Below the pieces are notes generated by a model. It was not told the DNA's origin. It was given only the letters and a program-made list of their open reading frames with translations, and did no database searches. The position numbers and the translations under genes are program-made. This document shows, in pieces, positions 1 to 9,217 of a stretch of DNA of 64,000 bases. The DNA is taken from assembly GCA_027488375.1 (NCBI GenBank), contig JAIYBW010000005.1:1-64000 (forward strand), written 5' to 3'. This DNA comes from Pseudomonadota bacterium. GTDB taxonomy: Bacteria; Bdellovibrionota; Bacteriovoracia; Bacteriovoracales; Bacteriovoracaceae. Positions within the stretch are counted from its first letter, which is position 1. Each line of letters starts with the position of its first letter.

Positions 1-215
1 ACTTACGTCTCTATGCCGTCTTCCTGTACCGAAGTACTAAAACTTACGGAAGACTAGGCAATTGAACGGGTTCCATTCTCATCTCATCTTGAAACCCGAA
101 GGTTTCAAAACTTTTAATCGTTATTCAGTTGTCAAAGAGCTTAGCGTTTTATCACTCGTATTTCACATGATCAAGATATTTTTTTAAAAAATCTTTCACA
201 TTTAATTTTAAGAGT
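1..215 (-). other. Leader/spacer preceding a 23S rRNA gene (partial, off left edge)
   Basis: No ORF. Read on the minus strand after tRNA-Ala, it contains a boxA-like element, GCTCTTTGACAA (revcomp around 135-146), of the kind found just before 23S genes. It is followed by a perfect 8-bp stem closed by a TTCG loop (about 97-116) and a second stem pairing GTCTTCC with GGAAGAC around an inner GTAC-TTCG-GTAC hairpin (about 17-55). Such stems are typical of RNase III processing regions of pre-rRNA. The 23S gene itself is not visible; its presence beyond base 1 is inference. Confidence 0.65.
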
Positions 216-291
216 TGGTGGAGATGACAAGGATCGAACTTGCGACATCCAGCTTGCAAAGCTGGCGCTCTCCCAACTGAGCTACACCCCC
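216..291 (-). tRNA. tRNA-Ala (anticodon TGC)
   Basis: The reverse complement folds as a 76-nt cloverleaf with an encoded CCA end (216-218). The acceptor stem GGGGGTG pairs with CATCTCC using two G-U pairs. The D-arm holds AGCTCAGTTGGGAGAGC, the anticodon loop reads CTTTGCAAG (TGC, alanine), and the T-arm has GTTCGATC. The tRNA sits 17 nt after a predicted transcription start and just ahead of a boxA-like pre-23S leader, the position tRNA-Ala usually holds in an rRNA spacer. Here no 16S gene precedes it. Confidence 0.95.
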
Positions 292-314
292 ACTCATAAA
301 ATCGCGAGTTGCCA

Positions 315-343
315 ATTTAGTGGATGCACCTATCTTATGTCAA
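315..343 (-). promoter_or_regulatory. Sigma-70-type promoter for tRNA-Ala / rRNA transcript
   Basis: On the minus strand a perfect -35 TTGACA (338-343) and a -10 CTAAAT (315-320) are separated by 17 nt. The start would fall near 308, about 17 nt before the tRNA. The cytochrome operon terminator lies just upstream, so the tRNA transcript starts here and is not read through from a 16S gene. Confidence 0.6.
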
Positions 344-390
344 TGGGGGGAAAAAAATATTTTGATATTTTTTTAAGTTTTTCAGGAAAT

Positions 391-419
391 AAAAAAGGGC
401 CCCTAAGGACCCTTTTTTA
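391..419 (-). terminator. Rho-independent terminator of the cytochrome operon
   Basis: A hairpin with arms GGGTCC and GGGCCC (G-U pairs allowed) is flanked by A and T runs. It works on the minus strand after the cytochrome c gene, and the A/T symmetry could make it bidirectional. Confidence 0.8.
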
Positions 420-424
420 TTGGA

Positions 425-3265
425 TTAATTATTCAGAGGAAATGGTTTGGGACTTGTGTCATACCCAAATTCTTGAACAAGTTTTCGAACGGCCCTGATT
501 TGCCTTTTCGGATCATTATCAAGAACACCTTCAACTGCAGGGATTAATTTACCACTTCCATCATCCCAAAATGCAGGCATGCTCGTGTAAGGTAAAAATG
601 ATTGAGGATTAGCAATCCAAGCTTCCATCCAAGAGTCACGTAATCTCTTCTTAGCATAGTGTAAGTTTGGTGCTTGAGGAGCATCGTTCGTGAACCCTAG
701 AGAGTGACAAGAAGTACAAGCGAGATCATTCCAGATCTTTTGAGCTGCTTCTTTTTCACCTGGTTCCCATTCAACTTTTACTGGCGCATCAAATGTATTC
801 TGGGCAGCTCCAGCGGTAAATCCATTTACAAGTTTATTCAACTCTTCTGTCGTGAAATTAAACGATGGCATTCTCACGTTCACATACGTACGGATTGGAT
901 GAACATTTTTTAAGAAGTCATAGAGCCAATCAGTTTTAACTCTCCATCCTTCTTTTGAAAGGTATGGTGGACCATAGTTTTGGTCTTCAAAACCTTCTGA
1001 AAGTTTGCCACCAATACCATCTATCTTGTGACAACCATAACAGTTGTAATGATTGGCCACTTTCATGCCTTCTTCATAGAATTTTTCGTTGGCATTAAGG
1101 ATTTTTTGGCCAGAAAGAGGAACCTTGTCACTCACTTGGCCCATAAGAACAAGAACAATAGACTCGATTTCTTTATCATTAAGATAAAAATTCGGCATTT
1201 TGTTCAGGTCTTTAAATGGTTTTGGAACTCCAATATCCCAAATACTAGGTTGCTTCAGATGTTGAGTTAACCAACCTTGGCGAGTATGAGGAACTTGCTT
1301 TTGCTGGCCAAATCCAAACTGCTCAACAGGCTTAGATCCTTCTTTAGTTAGTTCTGGGCCAATTTGAGGAAGATCCCCCTCGAATCCATTAATATTGTGA
1401 CAAGAGTAACAACCGTATTTACTTATTGAGCGCTTCGCTAGCTCCATCGTTCTCTCATCATCAGACATCTTCTCTAACTTCTTCTTAGCAGCATCAACTG
1501 TTTCAAAAGCAGAGAAGTAATCCGATACAAGGATTTCATCTCTAATTTTTTTATCCAATTCAGGGAATTCTAGTCCAGCGAACTGAGGGTTTTTTAAATT
1601 CAAGAGATAAGCAGCAATATCATTGGCTTCTTTATCCGATAAACGGAAAGAAGGCATAATAGTGTCTTCTTGGTAATGTGAAGGTTTCTTTAACCAAGAG
1701 ACTAGCCAATCTGGATCAACCTTTGAGCCAGTTCCAGTTAAATAAGTTCCTCGTTTCTGATTGAGGTTATTCCATTTATCATCAATACCTTCCACCATGT
1801 GACAGCCTACACAGCCAACTGTCTCGATGAGTCCCTTACCAGCTTCTGGACTTCCACCGGTGTACTTCTGGAAAGGTTTATATTCTCTAGATGTGCGATA
1901 GATATATTCAGCCATCGCATTCACTTCAGTCATATTTTTCTTCTTAAACTCAGGAGCTGAGTTATTGGCCTGATTAAAATATGAAGGCATCTTAGATTTT
2001 GGATTGAAAGCTTTAGGAGACCAAATCCAATTTTTGATGAACTCTTTAGATACTTTACCAGTAATTTTCTGAAGAGAAGGACCTGGTTTTTTATGGTGCT
2101 GCCAGCCCTCAATTTTGTGACATCCGTAACAGCCATATTGCTCAATTGTCTGACGACCATGATTAAGCTTGTCCGCCATAGGGATACGATCAACCCCTTG
2201 GTGACACTTCATACACATGCCCTCTGCATACTGAAGCGGAAGCATTGGTTGAGGAATCTTATGTGGCTCATGCCAGTGGTATTTCTCTTTCCACTCAGCA
2301 GCCTGTTCAGCATTTTGCGGGATATGTGCAGGAGCATTGAAATCATTCACACGGTCACCAACACCACCGTGGCATGATGTACAACCAAAATCTTTTATTG
2401 GGTGAGCTGAGTTCACACCCACGGCAAGAGTATCTAACTTCGGGTGAGTTTTATAAGGATTTGGTTGATCCTCATACCCAGGTTTGTCAGCAAAAACGTG
2501 ACAAGTCGTACATCGATCAATTTTAGGAACCTGCTGGAAGTAAAAATCATTCGTTGCATTTTCAATCACGTACTGACGGATCTTAATAGTAGGATCTAAA
2601 TAATCAATGAAAGGAGCATTTCTTAATGCCCAGATTGGATTTTTATCTACAGTTGCCATGGCCTGAAGCATGCGCTCTTTATCGGCCATTAAATCTTTCA
2701 ATTCTTTTTCGGAAGCTGTTTTGTCAGTCAGAATAGCCTTAACTTCGGCTTGAGCTGCAAGTTCTTCGGCCAACAAACCTTTGAGAGCATCCTTTCCCGC
2801 GACTTCTTTAGACTTATAGTCATCAAATTTAACTTTTATTTCTTTAGCATGATCCAAATGTTTCTCTATCATCGCATGCTCATACTTGAACTGGTAAGCA
2901 GCAGCTTGGGAGCCGTTAATACCATTCGTCATGTTTTGGACGTAGATTTTGCGTTGAACCTCAGCAACTTTATCATTGGCCTTATCTAATTTTGCCTGTT
3001 GAGATTTAAGCGCTTTCTCAGCAGTCTCGATTTTAGCTTTAGCCTCTTTGAGTTTCTTCCCGTCTACAGATCCATCGATTTCTTTGATTTTTTCTTGAAT
3101 CTTTTGTTTCTCAATATCCAAAGCTTTGACTTGAACAGCTTTCCATGGGCGGATGTAGTCATCAAAAACCATCCAAATGGTCACAAGCAAGAAAGAGACG
3201 GATAGGACAGCAAAAATCTTATTAAGAACTTTGGTGTCGTAGGCCATTCCAGGTTCACGTTTCAT
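425..3265 (-). CDS. Octaheme c-type cytochrome of a b6f-like complex
   Basis: 946 aa. An N-terminal membrane anchor (about residues 15-35) is followed by a long charged coiled coil (about 42-200) and then eight CxxCH heme motifs: CTTCH, CTSCH, CMKCH, CYGCH, CVGCH, CYSCH, CYGCH, CTSCH. The last five hemes are each followed by a Met motif of the form MPxF/Y (MPSY, MPSF, MPNF, MPSF, MPAF), as in class I cytochrome c modules with Met as distal ligand. The first three lack this and may be bis-His. It is the last gene of the Rieske/cytochrome b operon, so it probably takes electrons from that complex on the periplasmic side. AAGGT lies 8 nt before the ATG and supports this start; Met7 is an alternative. 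Its electron acceptor is unknown. Confidence 0.92.
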   Translation of the reverse strand: MKREPGMAYDTKVLNKIFAVLSVSFLLVTIWMVFDDYIRPWKAVQVKALDIEKQKIQEKIKEIDGSVDGKKLKEAKAKIETAEKALKSQQAKLDKANDKVAEVQRKIYVQNMTNGINGSQAAAYQFKYEHAMIEKHLDHAKEIKVKFDDYKSKEVAGKDALKGLLAEELAAQAEVKAILTDKTASEKELKDLMADKERMLQAMATVDKNPIWALRNAPFIDYLDPTIKIRQYVIENATNDFYFQQVPKIDRCTTCHVFADKPGYEDQPNPYKTHPKLDTLAVGVNSAHPIKDFGCTSCHGGVGDRVNDFNAPAHIPQNAEQAAEWKEKYHWHEPHKIPQPMLPLQYAEGMCMKCHQGVDRIPMADKLNHGRQTIEQYGCYGCHKIEGWQHHKKPGPSLQKITGKVSKEFIKNWIWSPKAFNPKSKMPSYFNQANNSAPEFKKKNMTEVNAMAEYIYRTSREYKPFQKYTGGSPEAGKGLIETVGCVGCHMVEGIDDKWNNLNQKRGTYLTGTGSKVDPDWLVSWLKKPSHYQEDTIMPSFRLSDKEANDIAAYLLNLKNPQFAGLEFPELDKKIRDEILVSDYFSAFETVDAAKKKLEKMSDDERTMELAKRSISKYGCYSCHNINGFEGDLPQIGPELTKEGSKPVEQFGFGQQKQVPHTRQGWLTQHLKQPSIWDIGVPKPFKDLNKMPNFYLNDKEIESIVLVLMGQVSDKVPLSGQKILNANEKFYEEGMKVANHYNCYGCHKIDGIGGKLSEGFEDQNYGPPYLSKEGWRVKTDWLYDFLKNVHPIRTYVNVRMPSFNFTTEELNKLVNGFTAGAAQNTFDAPVKVEWEPGEKEAAQKIWNDLACTSCHSLGFTNDAPQAPNLHYAKKRLRDSWMEAWIANPQSFLPYTSMPAFWDDGSGKLIPAVEGVLDNDPKRQIRAVRKLVQEFGYDTSPKPFPLNN

Positions 3266-3288
3266 TTTATTACCTTATAAAAAAACGA

Positions 3289-4365
3289 TTAGAGGTTAAA
3301 TTCAAATTCAGGCATTGCGATGATGTACTTTAAATTAATAAACCAGCGCAAATACATTTTAATTGGCAAACTCATCATACTTAGAACCAGAAAAATCATT
3401 AAGTAGTAACGAATCGTTCCCATTCTCTCTAAGTAACTCTTCCCCCATTTCTTATTAATAAGAGGAATAAAACCTACGAGATAAGCAAGAGTTGCAATGA
3501 TTCCAAAAATTTCTCTGACAAAAATATTTTTAGGGAGACCAGTATTGAAAAGCTTAATCCAGAAGATTTCAGATAAATTGATGTTATTTTCTGCAACAAC
3601 TTTATGGAAATCCCAAAACTCAAAAGGACCATAGAAAGTCCAGTTTGGACCACGGAGGAAGGTCCCTACTTGAATGAGGTATACCCAAAGGATCAACCAT
3701 CCAAAGAGAAAACTTGTAATGGCAAATTTTCTTTCTTTGAAAGTAAAGTAACCATTTCCTTTCGGATTAATATCAATAAATGGAATTGCAATAAGACCCA
3801 CAATAATAATTCCAGGTAAAACAACCCCGGCCATCCATGGATCGAAATAAACAAGCATTTCTTGAAGACCCAAAAAGTACCATGGAGCTTTAGCAGGGTT
3901 TGGTGCCCATGTCGGGTTTGCAGGCTCTTCTAGTGGAGCTTTGAAAAAGATCGCCCAGACAATCAAAAAAACAGTACAAATAATTCCACAAAATAACTCG
4001 GTATAAACAAGGTTAGGCCATGCCCAAACTTTTTCTCTATTTTCAGGAGTTCCTTCAAGAGGACTTCCACCAGCTTCAATTCTTAAATCGTTTTGGTGAC
4101 CTTTATAAAGAGCAAACCAAGTTGACCAAAAAACGAGTGCATTTAGAATGATAATAGGAATGTTATCTGGGAGCGAGATAATCGAGAAGAAGATAGGATC
4201 CGCTACCATCCATCCGAAAGTTACAAGCGTAAAAACAAGTAATCCAATACCAAACTTCTTAGTTCCTACGATATCAATTCTCTTTAGAGAAAGATAAAAA
4301 AGAATCATTAATCCAGTAAAGGAATAGAGAGGGTCGGATAGGTAATTTATTGCTTCTTTAATCAT
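3289..4365 (-). CDS. Cytochrome b C-terminal (subunit-IV-like) membrane protein
   Basis: 358 aa and rich in transmembrane helices (about eight). The middle part matches cytochrome b C-terminal/subunit IV: AKAPWYFLGLQEML at about 158-171 occupies the place of the PEWY quinol-site motif, but its Glu is absent (APWY). Three additional helices precede this core, making the protein longer than plastid subunit IV (about 160 aa). It lies 18 nt after the b6-like gene and 23 nt before the multiheme cytochrome gene, so all belong to one complex. Split cytochrome b is typical of b6f-type and many non-proteobacterial-type bc complexes. Confidence 0.88.
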   Translation of the reverse strand: MIKEAINYLSDPLYSFTGLMILFYLSLKRIDIVGTKKFGIGLLVFTLVTFGWMVADPIFFSIISLPDNIPIIILNALVFWSTWFALYKGHQNDLRIEAGGSPLEGTPENREKVWAWPNLVYTELFCGIICTVFLIVWAIFFKAPLEEPANPTWAPNPAKAPWYFLGLQEMLVYFDPWMAGVVLPGIIIVGLIAIPFIDINPKGNGYFTFKERKFAITSFLFGWLILWVYLIQVGTFLRGPNWTFYGPFEFWDFHKVVAENNINLSEIFWIKLFNTGLPKNIFVREIFGIIATLAYLVGFIPLINKKWGKSYLERMGTIRYYLMIFLVLSMMSLPIKMYLRWFINLKYIIAMPEFEFNL

Positions 4366-4383
4366 ATTATTTCCATTCCTTCC

Positions 4384-5163
4384 TTAAAGTGGAGCCGAAA
4401 TTCCGCCATCTTTACGTACTCGCCAAAAGTGAACAGCAATCAGAACTGCTACAACAAGTGGAATGAACACGCAGTGAAGAATGTAGAATCGAAGCAAGGC
4501 TGCCTCACCTACAAAACGTCCACCTAAGAGTTGGAAACGAACGTCGTTTTTATCAGACACCATCACGAAATCACCAATCTTCGCAAGTGCAGCTCCGGGA
4601 CCTCCATGACCAGCAAATGGAGTAGCTTTGGCCATGTTAGAACCCACCGTAATCGCCCAAATAGCAAGCTGATCCCAAGGGAGTAAGTATCCAGTGAACG
4701 AAAGCAACATTGTAAGGATAAGAAGAACAACGCCTACTCCCCAGTTAAATTCACGAGGTGGCTTATAAGATCCAGTCATGAATACACGGAACATGTGAAT
4801 CCAAACTGTAATAACCATTAAGTGAGCTCCCCAGCGGTGAAGCTCTCGCATAATTCCCAAAGGAACGTGCTCTCTTAAACCAATAATATCTGTGAATGCG
4901 TACTCAGCAGTTGGGCGATAATAGAACATTAAAAGAACGCCAGTAACTGTGAGGGCCAGGAATACAAAAAATGTGAGTCCACCCATACACCATGTGTAAC
5001 CAAGCTGAACCCCAGACTTTTTTAATTTGATTGGGTGAAGGTGAAGAAATACGTTTCCGGCCACTACAGCAGCACGGTTACGAGCATTATTAGGAGGTCC
5101 ATGACGGAAAATAGCCTTCCAAACTTGGGTATTAGCAACTTTTTTAGCAAAACCTTCTGACAT
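4384..5163 (-). CDS. Cytochrome b N-terminal (b6-like) subunit
   Basis: 259 aa with four main transmembrane helices. Candidate heme b ligands are His109 and His123 on one helix and His230 and His245 on another. The 14- and 15-residue separations match cytochrome b6 (bc1 cytochrome b has 14 and 14). The Qo-side sequence GYLLPWDQ (158-165) is present. It lies 18 nt after the Rieske gene, so the two are probably co-translated. It carries electrons across the membrane in quinol oxidation. Confidence 0.93.
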   Translation of the reverse strand: MSEGFAKKVANTQVWKAIFRHGPPNNARNRAAVVAGNVFLHLHPIKLKKSGVQLGYTWCMGGLTFFVFLALTVTGVLLMFYYRPTAEYAFTDIIGLREHVPLGIMRELHRWGAHLMVITVWIHMFRVFMTGSYKPPREFNWGVGVVLLILTMLLSFTGYLLPWDQLAIWAITVGSNMAKATPFAGHGGPGAALAKIGDFVMVSDKNDVRFQLLGGRFVGEAALLRFYILHCVFIPLVVAVLIAVHFWRVRKDGGISAPL

Positions 5164-5181
5164 ATGTCTTTCCTCTGGAAA

Positions 5182-5685
5182 TTAAACTTCTATAAACGCA
5201 CCATCAGCTGTCCATTCACCTTTTTCGTAACGGAAAACTTTGGTTTTATCGACAATAATCTTACCTTCAGTGTTTCTATAAATCTTGAAACGCTCCAATG
5301 GTCTAGGAGCTGGACCTTCAAAATTTATTCCATTTGGATAGTAACCAGATCCATGACAAGGGCACTTAAACTTTGATTCTGCTGGCAACCAAGTTGGAAT
5401 ACATCCCAAGTGAGTACAGATGTTGGACATAGCCACTAATTTTCCGTCTTTCTTGTAAATCCAAACACCAAATCCATTTTTCCATCTCTCATCCACGCCT
5501 TCAGGATAATCGTCAGGAAAACCAGCTACAAAATCCATTGCTGGTTCAAAAACAACGTTTGGATAAAGGAATCTAAAAATGAGACTGGCCATTCCAGCAG
5601 TTGCAGCACCGAAAGTAATCCAACCAACAGCTAGAAATGAAAAAAACTCGCGTCGATTTAAACTGGTTTTTGTCTCTTCACTCAT
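5182..5685 (-). CDS. Rieske iron-sulfur protein
   Basis: 167 aa. The N-terminus has a twin-arginine motif, NRREFFSFL (10-18), followed by a hydrophobic helix (about 19-40), fitting Tat export with the helix kept as an anchor. Rieske boxes CTHLGC (90-95) and CPCHGSG (108-114) give the [2Fe-2S] ligands Cys90, His92, Cys108 and His111, with Cys95-Cys110 as the likely disulfide. It accepts one electron from quinol and passes it to the c-type cytochrome. It is second in its operon, 88 nt after the HEAT-repeat gene. Confidence 0.95.
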   Translation of the reverse strand: MSEETKTSLNRREFFSFLAVGWITFGAATAGMASLIFRFLYPNVVFEPAMDFVAGFPDDYPEGVDERWKNGFGVWIYKKDGKLVAMSNICTHLGCIPTWLPAESKFKCPCHGSGYYPNGINFEGPAPRPLERFKIYRNTEGKIIVDKTKVFRYEKGEWTADGAFIEV

Positions 5686-5773
5686 GAGAGATCTCCAAAA
5701 TATATGTCTAGACCAAAAAATTTGGGGTTCTAAACTAGGCTTAAGGTTTAGCCCCCATTATGGGTGTAAACTT

Positions 5774-6649
5774 CTAATTTTTCAATAGTTTTAGCACTTG
5801 TTTTGCTTTTGTTTGAATGCGGATATTCGGATCATCATTTTGTAATTTTTCTAAAAGGCCTAACATTTCTGGCCATCTTGATTTCTCGATATTTTCCAGA
5901 AGATTCATTTTCAGTCCTTCCACCTGGGCACCATTTAAAGAGTCGGGAGAGCGATCATCATAGCGAAGCGCAGCAACTTCTTGAATAACTGGAACAGCTT
6001 GTGAATTTTTATAATAAATCAAGATATTTGACGCAGCATACCTCAATGTTTTATCTTGAGATGTTAAAAAACCAAGCGCAAAGTTTTCGGCTTTTGGATG
6101 TTTATGTGACGCAAGAGCAAACAATGCAACTTGTTTAAGGCCAGGATCTTGATCCTGTTGAAGCATTGCTTCAATTTTCTCCCATTGAATTTCTTGCACT
6201 GCAGGCATATTTCCCAAAGAAACAACTGCATTAAATTTTACTTGAGGGTCTTGGTCATCAAGGGCTTTATTTAGGAGGCTAAGGGCCAATGGATTTTTTA
6301 AACTCCCTAAGGCCAGAACCACAAAATTTCTGGTTCGGGCATCAACAGATTCAAAGTAAACTCGAGACAAATTCTCGATAACCCATGGCATATCTTCTTT
6401 TGGAATTTTAGAGGCTGCTAAAAATTTTGAAAGTTCATAGGCAGCGACCCAACGATTTCCAAATGTTTTTGAATTCATTTCTTCAATAAGATCTTTGTGA
6501 TCTTTGCCAGAAGATAGCATTTTCGTGACTCCGAAAATGATCATTCCTCCAACTAAAACGATCGCTATAGGCACAGCTATTCCAGATAAAGGAGAACTTT
6601 CAAGAATTTTTTTTGACGGTGATGGAGTGTCCTGATTTTGTGCGGACAT
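5774..6649 (-). CDS. Membrane-anchored HEAT-repeat protein of the cytochrome operon
   Basis: 291 aa. One transmembrane helix (about 23-45) is followed by tandem helical repeats with the HEAT/PBS-lyase pattern, for example RNFVVLALGSLKNPLALSLL and VKFNAVVSLGNMPAVQEI (about 60-290). No catalytic residues are recognised. As first gene of the Rieske/cytochrome b/cytochrome c operon it may help assemble or bridge the complex; that is inference from position. AAGGAAATCAA before the ATG is a good ribosome-binding site. Confidence 0.8.
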   Translation of the reverse strand: MSAQNQDTPSPSKKILESSPLSGIAVPIAIVLVGGMIIFGVTKMLSSGKDHKDLIEEMNSKTFGNRWVAAYELSKFLAASKIPKEDMPWVIENLSRVYFESVDARTRNFVVLALGSLKNPLALSLLNKALDDQDPQVKFNAVVSLGNMPAVQEIQWEKIEAMLQQDQDPGLKQVALFALASHKHPKAENFALGFLTSQDKTLRYAASNILIYYKNSQAVPVIQEVAALRYDDRSPDSLNGAQVEGLKMNLLENIEKSRWPEMLGLLEKLQNDDPNIRIQTKAKQVLKLLKN

Positions 6650-6725
6650 TTGATTTCCTTATGGTAAAAAAGAGGGTAAATACTCTTTGGAAAGTAGCAA
6701 ATTGACCCCTAAATTGGAAGTGCTT

Positions 6726-7271
6726 ATGGCGTATCTCCTAAGATTTTTATTGATCATCATGCTGGCCGGAATTTCTTTGACCGCTGGGGTTGCTCTAGGC
6801 TGGATTTCATTAAGTTATGGGCACATTCAATTGGCCATTCCAACATTTATGTTTACGATTTTCATTCAAGCTTTTGTGATGTTTTATTTTATCGGAGTCG
6901 CCAGACTAGTTGAAAATGTTTGGAATGCCCTCAATAGCCAGGGCAATCTCAACGAACTTTTTGAAGCTATTCCAGATGATCTAGAGCCTTACAAGAAAAA
7001 AGTGGCCCGCTATGTTCACGAATCACAGCTTTCCAAACGCCAAACGATCCCTTGGACAATGCTCATGCTCATCCTAGGCACTATAGCCTTTTTACTAGGT
7101 GGGGCCCACGATACAGGTATGGTGAGAAAGGTGGTTCACTCTGGAGTCGCCTACGGTTTTTTTGTGGCCATGGGGATTGGATTTGTCCGGCAGTGGCATT
7201 ACCTTGGAAAAAGCCACAAATTATTGGGAGAAATGAAAGCTCTCTTTGGTATATCAAGGGATGCAATGTAA
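6726..7271 (+). CDS. Membrane protein of unknown function
   Basis: 181 aa from the ATG at 6726, preceded by GGAAG with 5-nt spacing. A TTG at 6687 would add 13 residues. Four hydrophobic helices are visible: two near the N-terminus (about 5-55) and two near 110-155. Between them lies a charged loop with EAIPDDLEPYKKK. No family is recognised. It is divergent from the cytochrome operon with only a short shared intergenic region, so joint control is possible. Confidence 0.75.
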   Translation: MAYLLRFLLIIMLAGISLTAGVALGWISLSYGHIQLAIPTFMFTIFIQAFVMFYFIGVARLVENVWNALNSQGNLNELFEAIPDDLEPYKKKVARYVHESQLSKRQTIPWTMLMLILGTIAFLLGGAHDTGMVRKVVHSGVAYGFFVAMGIGFVRQWHYLGKSHKLLGEMKALFGISRDAM

Positions 7272-7366
7272 GGATAAGTATCTGAAATAAATAGGATTAA
7301 AATCCTTATCTCATATTCATTCTTCGCCTTAAGCTCTCTGCCCTATTCTTCCGATAAAATAAGTAT

Positions 7367-9217
7367 ATGAAGATTATCTCATTTACTATTTTAATTCTCA
7401 CCTTCTCTGCTTTCGCCCAGGAAATTACTGATGAAGAAATTAGTAAAAAACACCTAAGCTTCATTAAGGATGCAGAAGTTGAGAAGATGCTAGACCAGAC
7501 ACCAGAATTTAATGACTGTAAAAAAGATTATAAATTTGAAACAAAAGATGGTGAACAGGAAAAGAGTAAAAAGCTAAAAGATGCGACTGATTGTTTTCAA
7601 AAGAAATTAACCAATCAAGGGGCAGATGCATTAAAAAAGATGGCGGACAATCTCAACCTGGAAAGTTATGGTCTCATTAAAAGTAAAACCTCAGCTGATA
7701 TAACTGAATACCTATCAAAAAAAATTACAAAATCTCTTACTGGCGTTGATCCTGACGAAAAAAATCCCAAAAAAATTTTGGCTTCACTTAAGTGGGAAAA
7801 TCAAAAAATAGTCGATCAAAAAGTCTTTCTAGATTTATACAAAAACCAATTGGTTAAAAGTGCCTTGTTTGAGGTTTCTCGGTTTTGTTATGAGGATTTA
7901 GAGATAGCCGGAAAAACAAAAGATAATGAAAATTTTCAAGACTACTGGAAGAATAGTCTTAATTTTAAATCAGACCCTAATGATGCAACCAAGAAAATAG
8001 CTAACATTTCTAATATAAGCGACACTGGTAGTTCACGTTTTATTAATGTTGCTCAAGTTAAAGATATCAACGACAAGAAAGAAGTCTACGACTCGATTTT
8101 AAAGGGGATCACGGCTTCCCAAATTAGTACTCAGACCCATCAAGATTTTTTGAAATTTTGTCAGTCCTCGATAAAACAGTTATGTGATGTTTTTAAAAAT
8201 AATACAAACCAAACTCCAGCAAATATTAATGATCCAATTACCGCAGACACTCAAAGTAGAGCTAAAAATTCATCCACGAATATAAGTAAAGGCGCTAATG
8301 CTTGCCTCACAATGGGTCGGCTTGAGTCTATAAAATCGGCGCTAAAGAAATCTGATCTAGTTGCCAAACAATTTGAGGAAATGGGACCAGGAAAGAGTGA
8401 TCTTGCCCTAGAAATGGTTACAAATCCGAAAATGTATGAGCGCGGTAAAGGAAAAGATGAAGAGTCACTTGATGACATTTCCAATATGACTTCAGCCGAT
8501 ATGCTTATCACGCAGGAGCAAAATAATTTACAAGACTTAGAAAAAAAATGCTCCGTGCCTGGTGCAAATGACCCTGCCTGCGAAGAATTTCTAGTTAAGG
8601 GCGATGGACTTGATAAGGCAATTCACAATCTTGAATATAATATGAATTTAAAACGAGAGGTTGAGGTCGCAAGAGTTATCGACCTTAAAAAAAACAAATC
8701 CATTAAGGAGCTAGAAGAGTATCTCAAAGAGAACAACATGTTTGAGCTCTTAGAAAAAATAACAACTCTCAGTCCAACTGATCTTGAGTTAGAAATTCGT
8801 CGAATTTATGATGCTAGAAAAATTGCCGAAATCGAATCATTAAAACAAAAAGTCGGTAAACGGCAAATTTCGGATGATGAATTCAATAAATTGAGTGATT
8901 CAGATAAAGCAGCAAAAATGAAAAATAATATTACTGATGCCAAAGGAGAAAGAGCTCGCTTAGCTCAAGTGGTACTTTTTAATAACATTATTACTAGTCA
9001 GCTTGAGCTCCAGGATAAAGACAAAAACAGCCTGGGACGAAATGTTGGAGGCTGGAATAAAGAAAAAAGAGATCTGGATAACAATTTCGATTCGAGTAAG
9101 GTTGAAAACTTCTTTGGTGATGTTATAAGTGATGCTGAAAAAAATGGTTCCAAAAGCGAAGACACATCAATTGGCGGAAGTGGTATCATCGATATGATTC
9201 TGGGAAAAAAAGATTAA
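7367..9217 (+). CDS. Large secreted protein, unknown function
   Basis: 616 aa with a clear signal peptide (MKIISFTILILTFSAFAQ, likely cleavage after Ala17). The mature protein is highly charged and lysine-rich, mostly helical by eye, with scattered single cysteines (including NDCKKD, KFCQSS, KQLCDVF, KKCSVPG, DPACEEF). No known domain is recognised. A possible -10 (TAAAAT) lies only about 8 nt before the ATG and no Shine-Dalgarno is obvious, so the transcript may be nearly leaderless. It overlaps the convergent gene by 4 bp. A periplasmic or surface protein is likely. Confidence 0.75.
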   Translation: MKIISFTILILTFSAFAQEITDEEISKKHLSFIKDAEVEKMLDQTPEFNDCKKDYKFETKDGEQEKSKKLKDATDCFQKKLTNQGADALKKMADNLNLESYGLIKSKTSADITEYLSKKITKSLTGVDPDEKNPKKILASLKWENQKIVDQKVFLDLYKNQLVKSALFEVSRFCYEDLEIAGKTKDNENFQDYWKNSLNFKSDPNDATKKIANISNISDTGSSRFINVAQVKDINDKKEVYDSILKGITASQISTQTHQDFLKFCQSSIKQLCDVFKNNTNQTPANINDPITADTQSRAKNSSTNISKGANACLTMGRLESIKSALKKSDLVAKQFEEMGPGKSDLALEMVTNPKMYERGKGKDEESLDDISNMTSADMLITQEQNNLQDLEKKCSVPGANDPACEEFLVKGDGLDKAIHNLEYNMNLKREVEVARVIDLKKNKSIKELEEYLKENNMFELLEKITTLSPTDLELEIRRIYDARKIAEIESLKQKVGKRQISDDEFNKLSDSDKAAKMKNNITDAKGERARLAQVVLFNNIITSQLELQDKDKNSLGRNVGGWNKEKRDLDNNFDSSKVENFFGDVISDAEKNGSKSEDTSIGGSGIIDMILGKKD

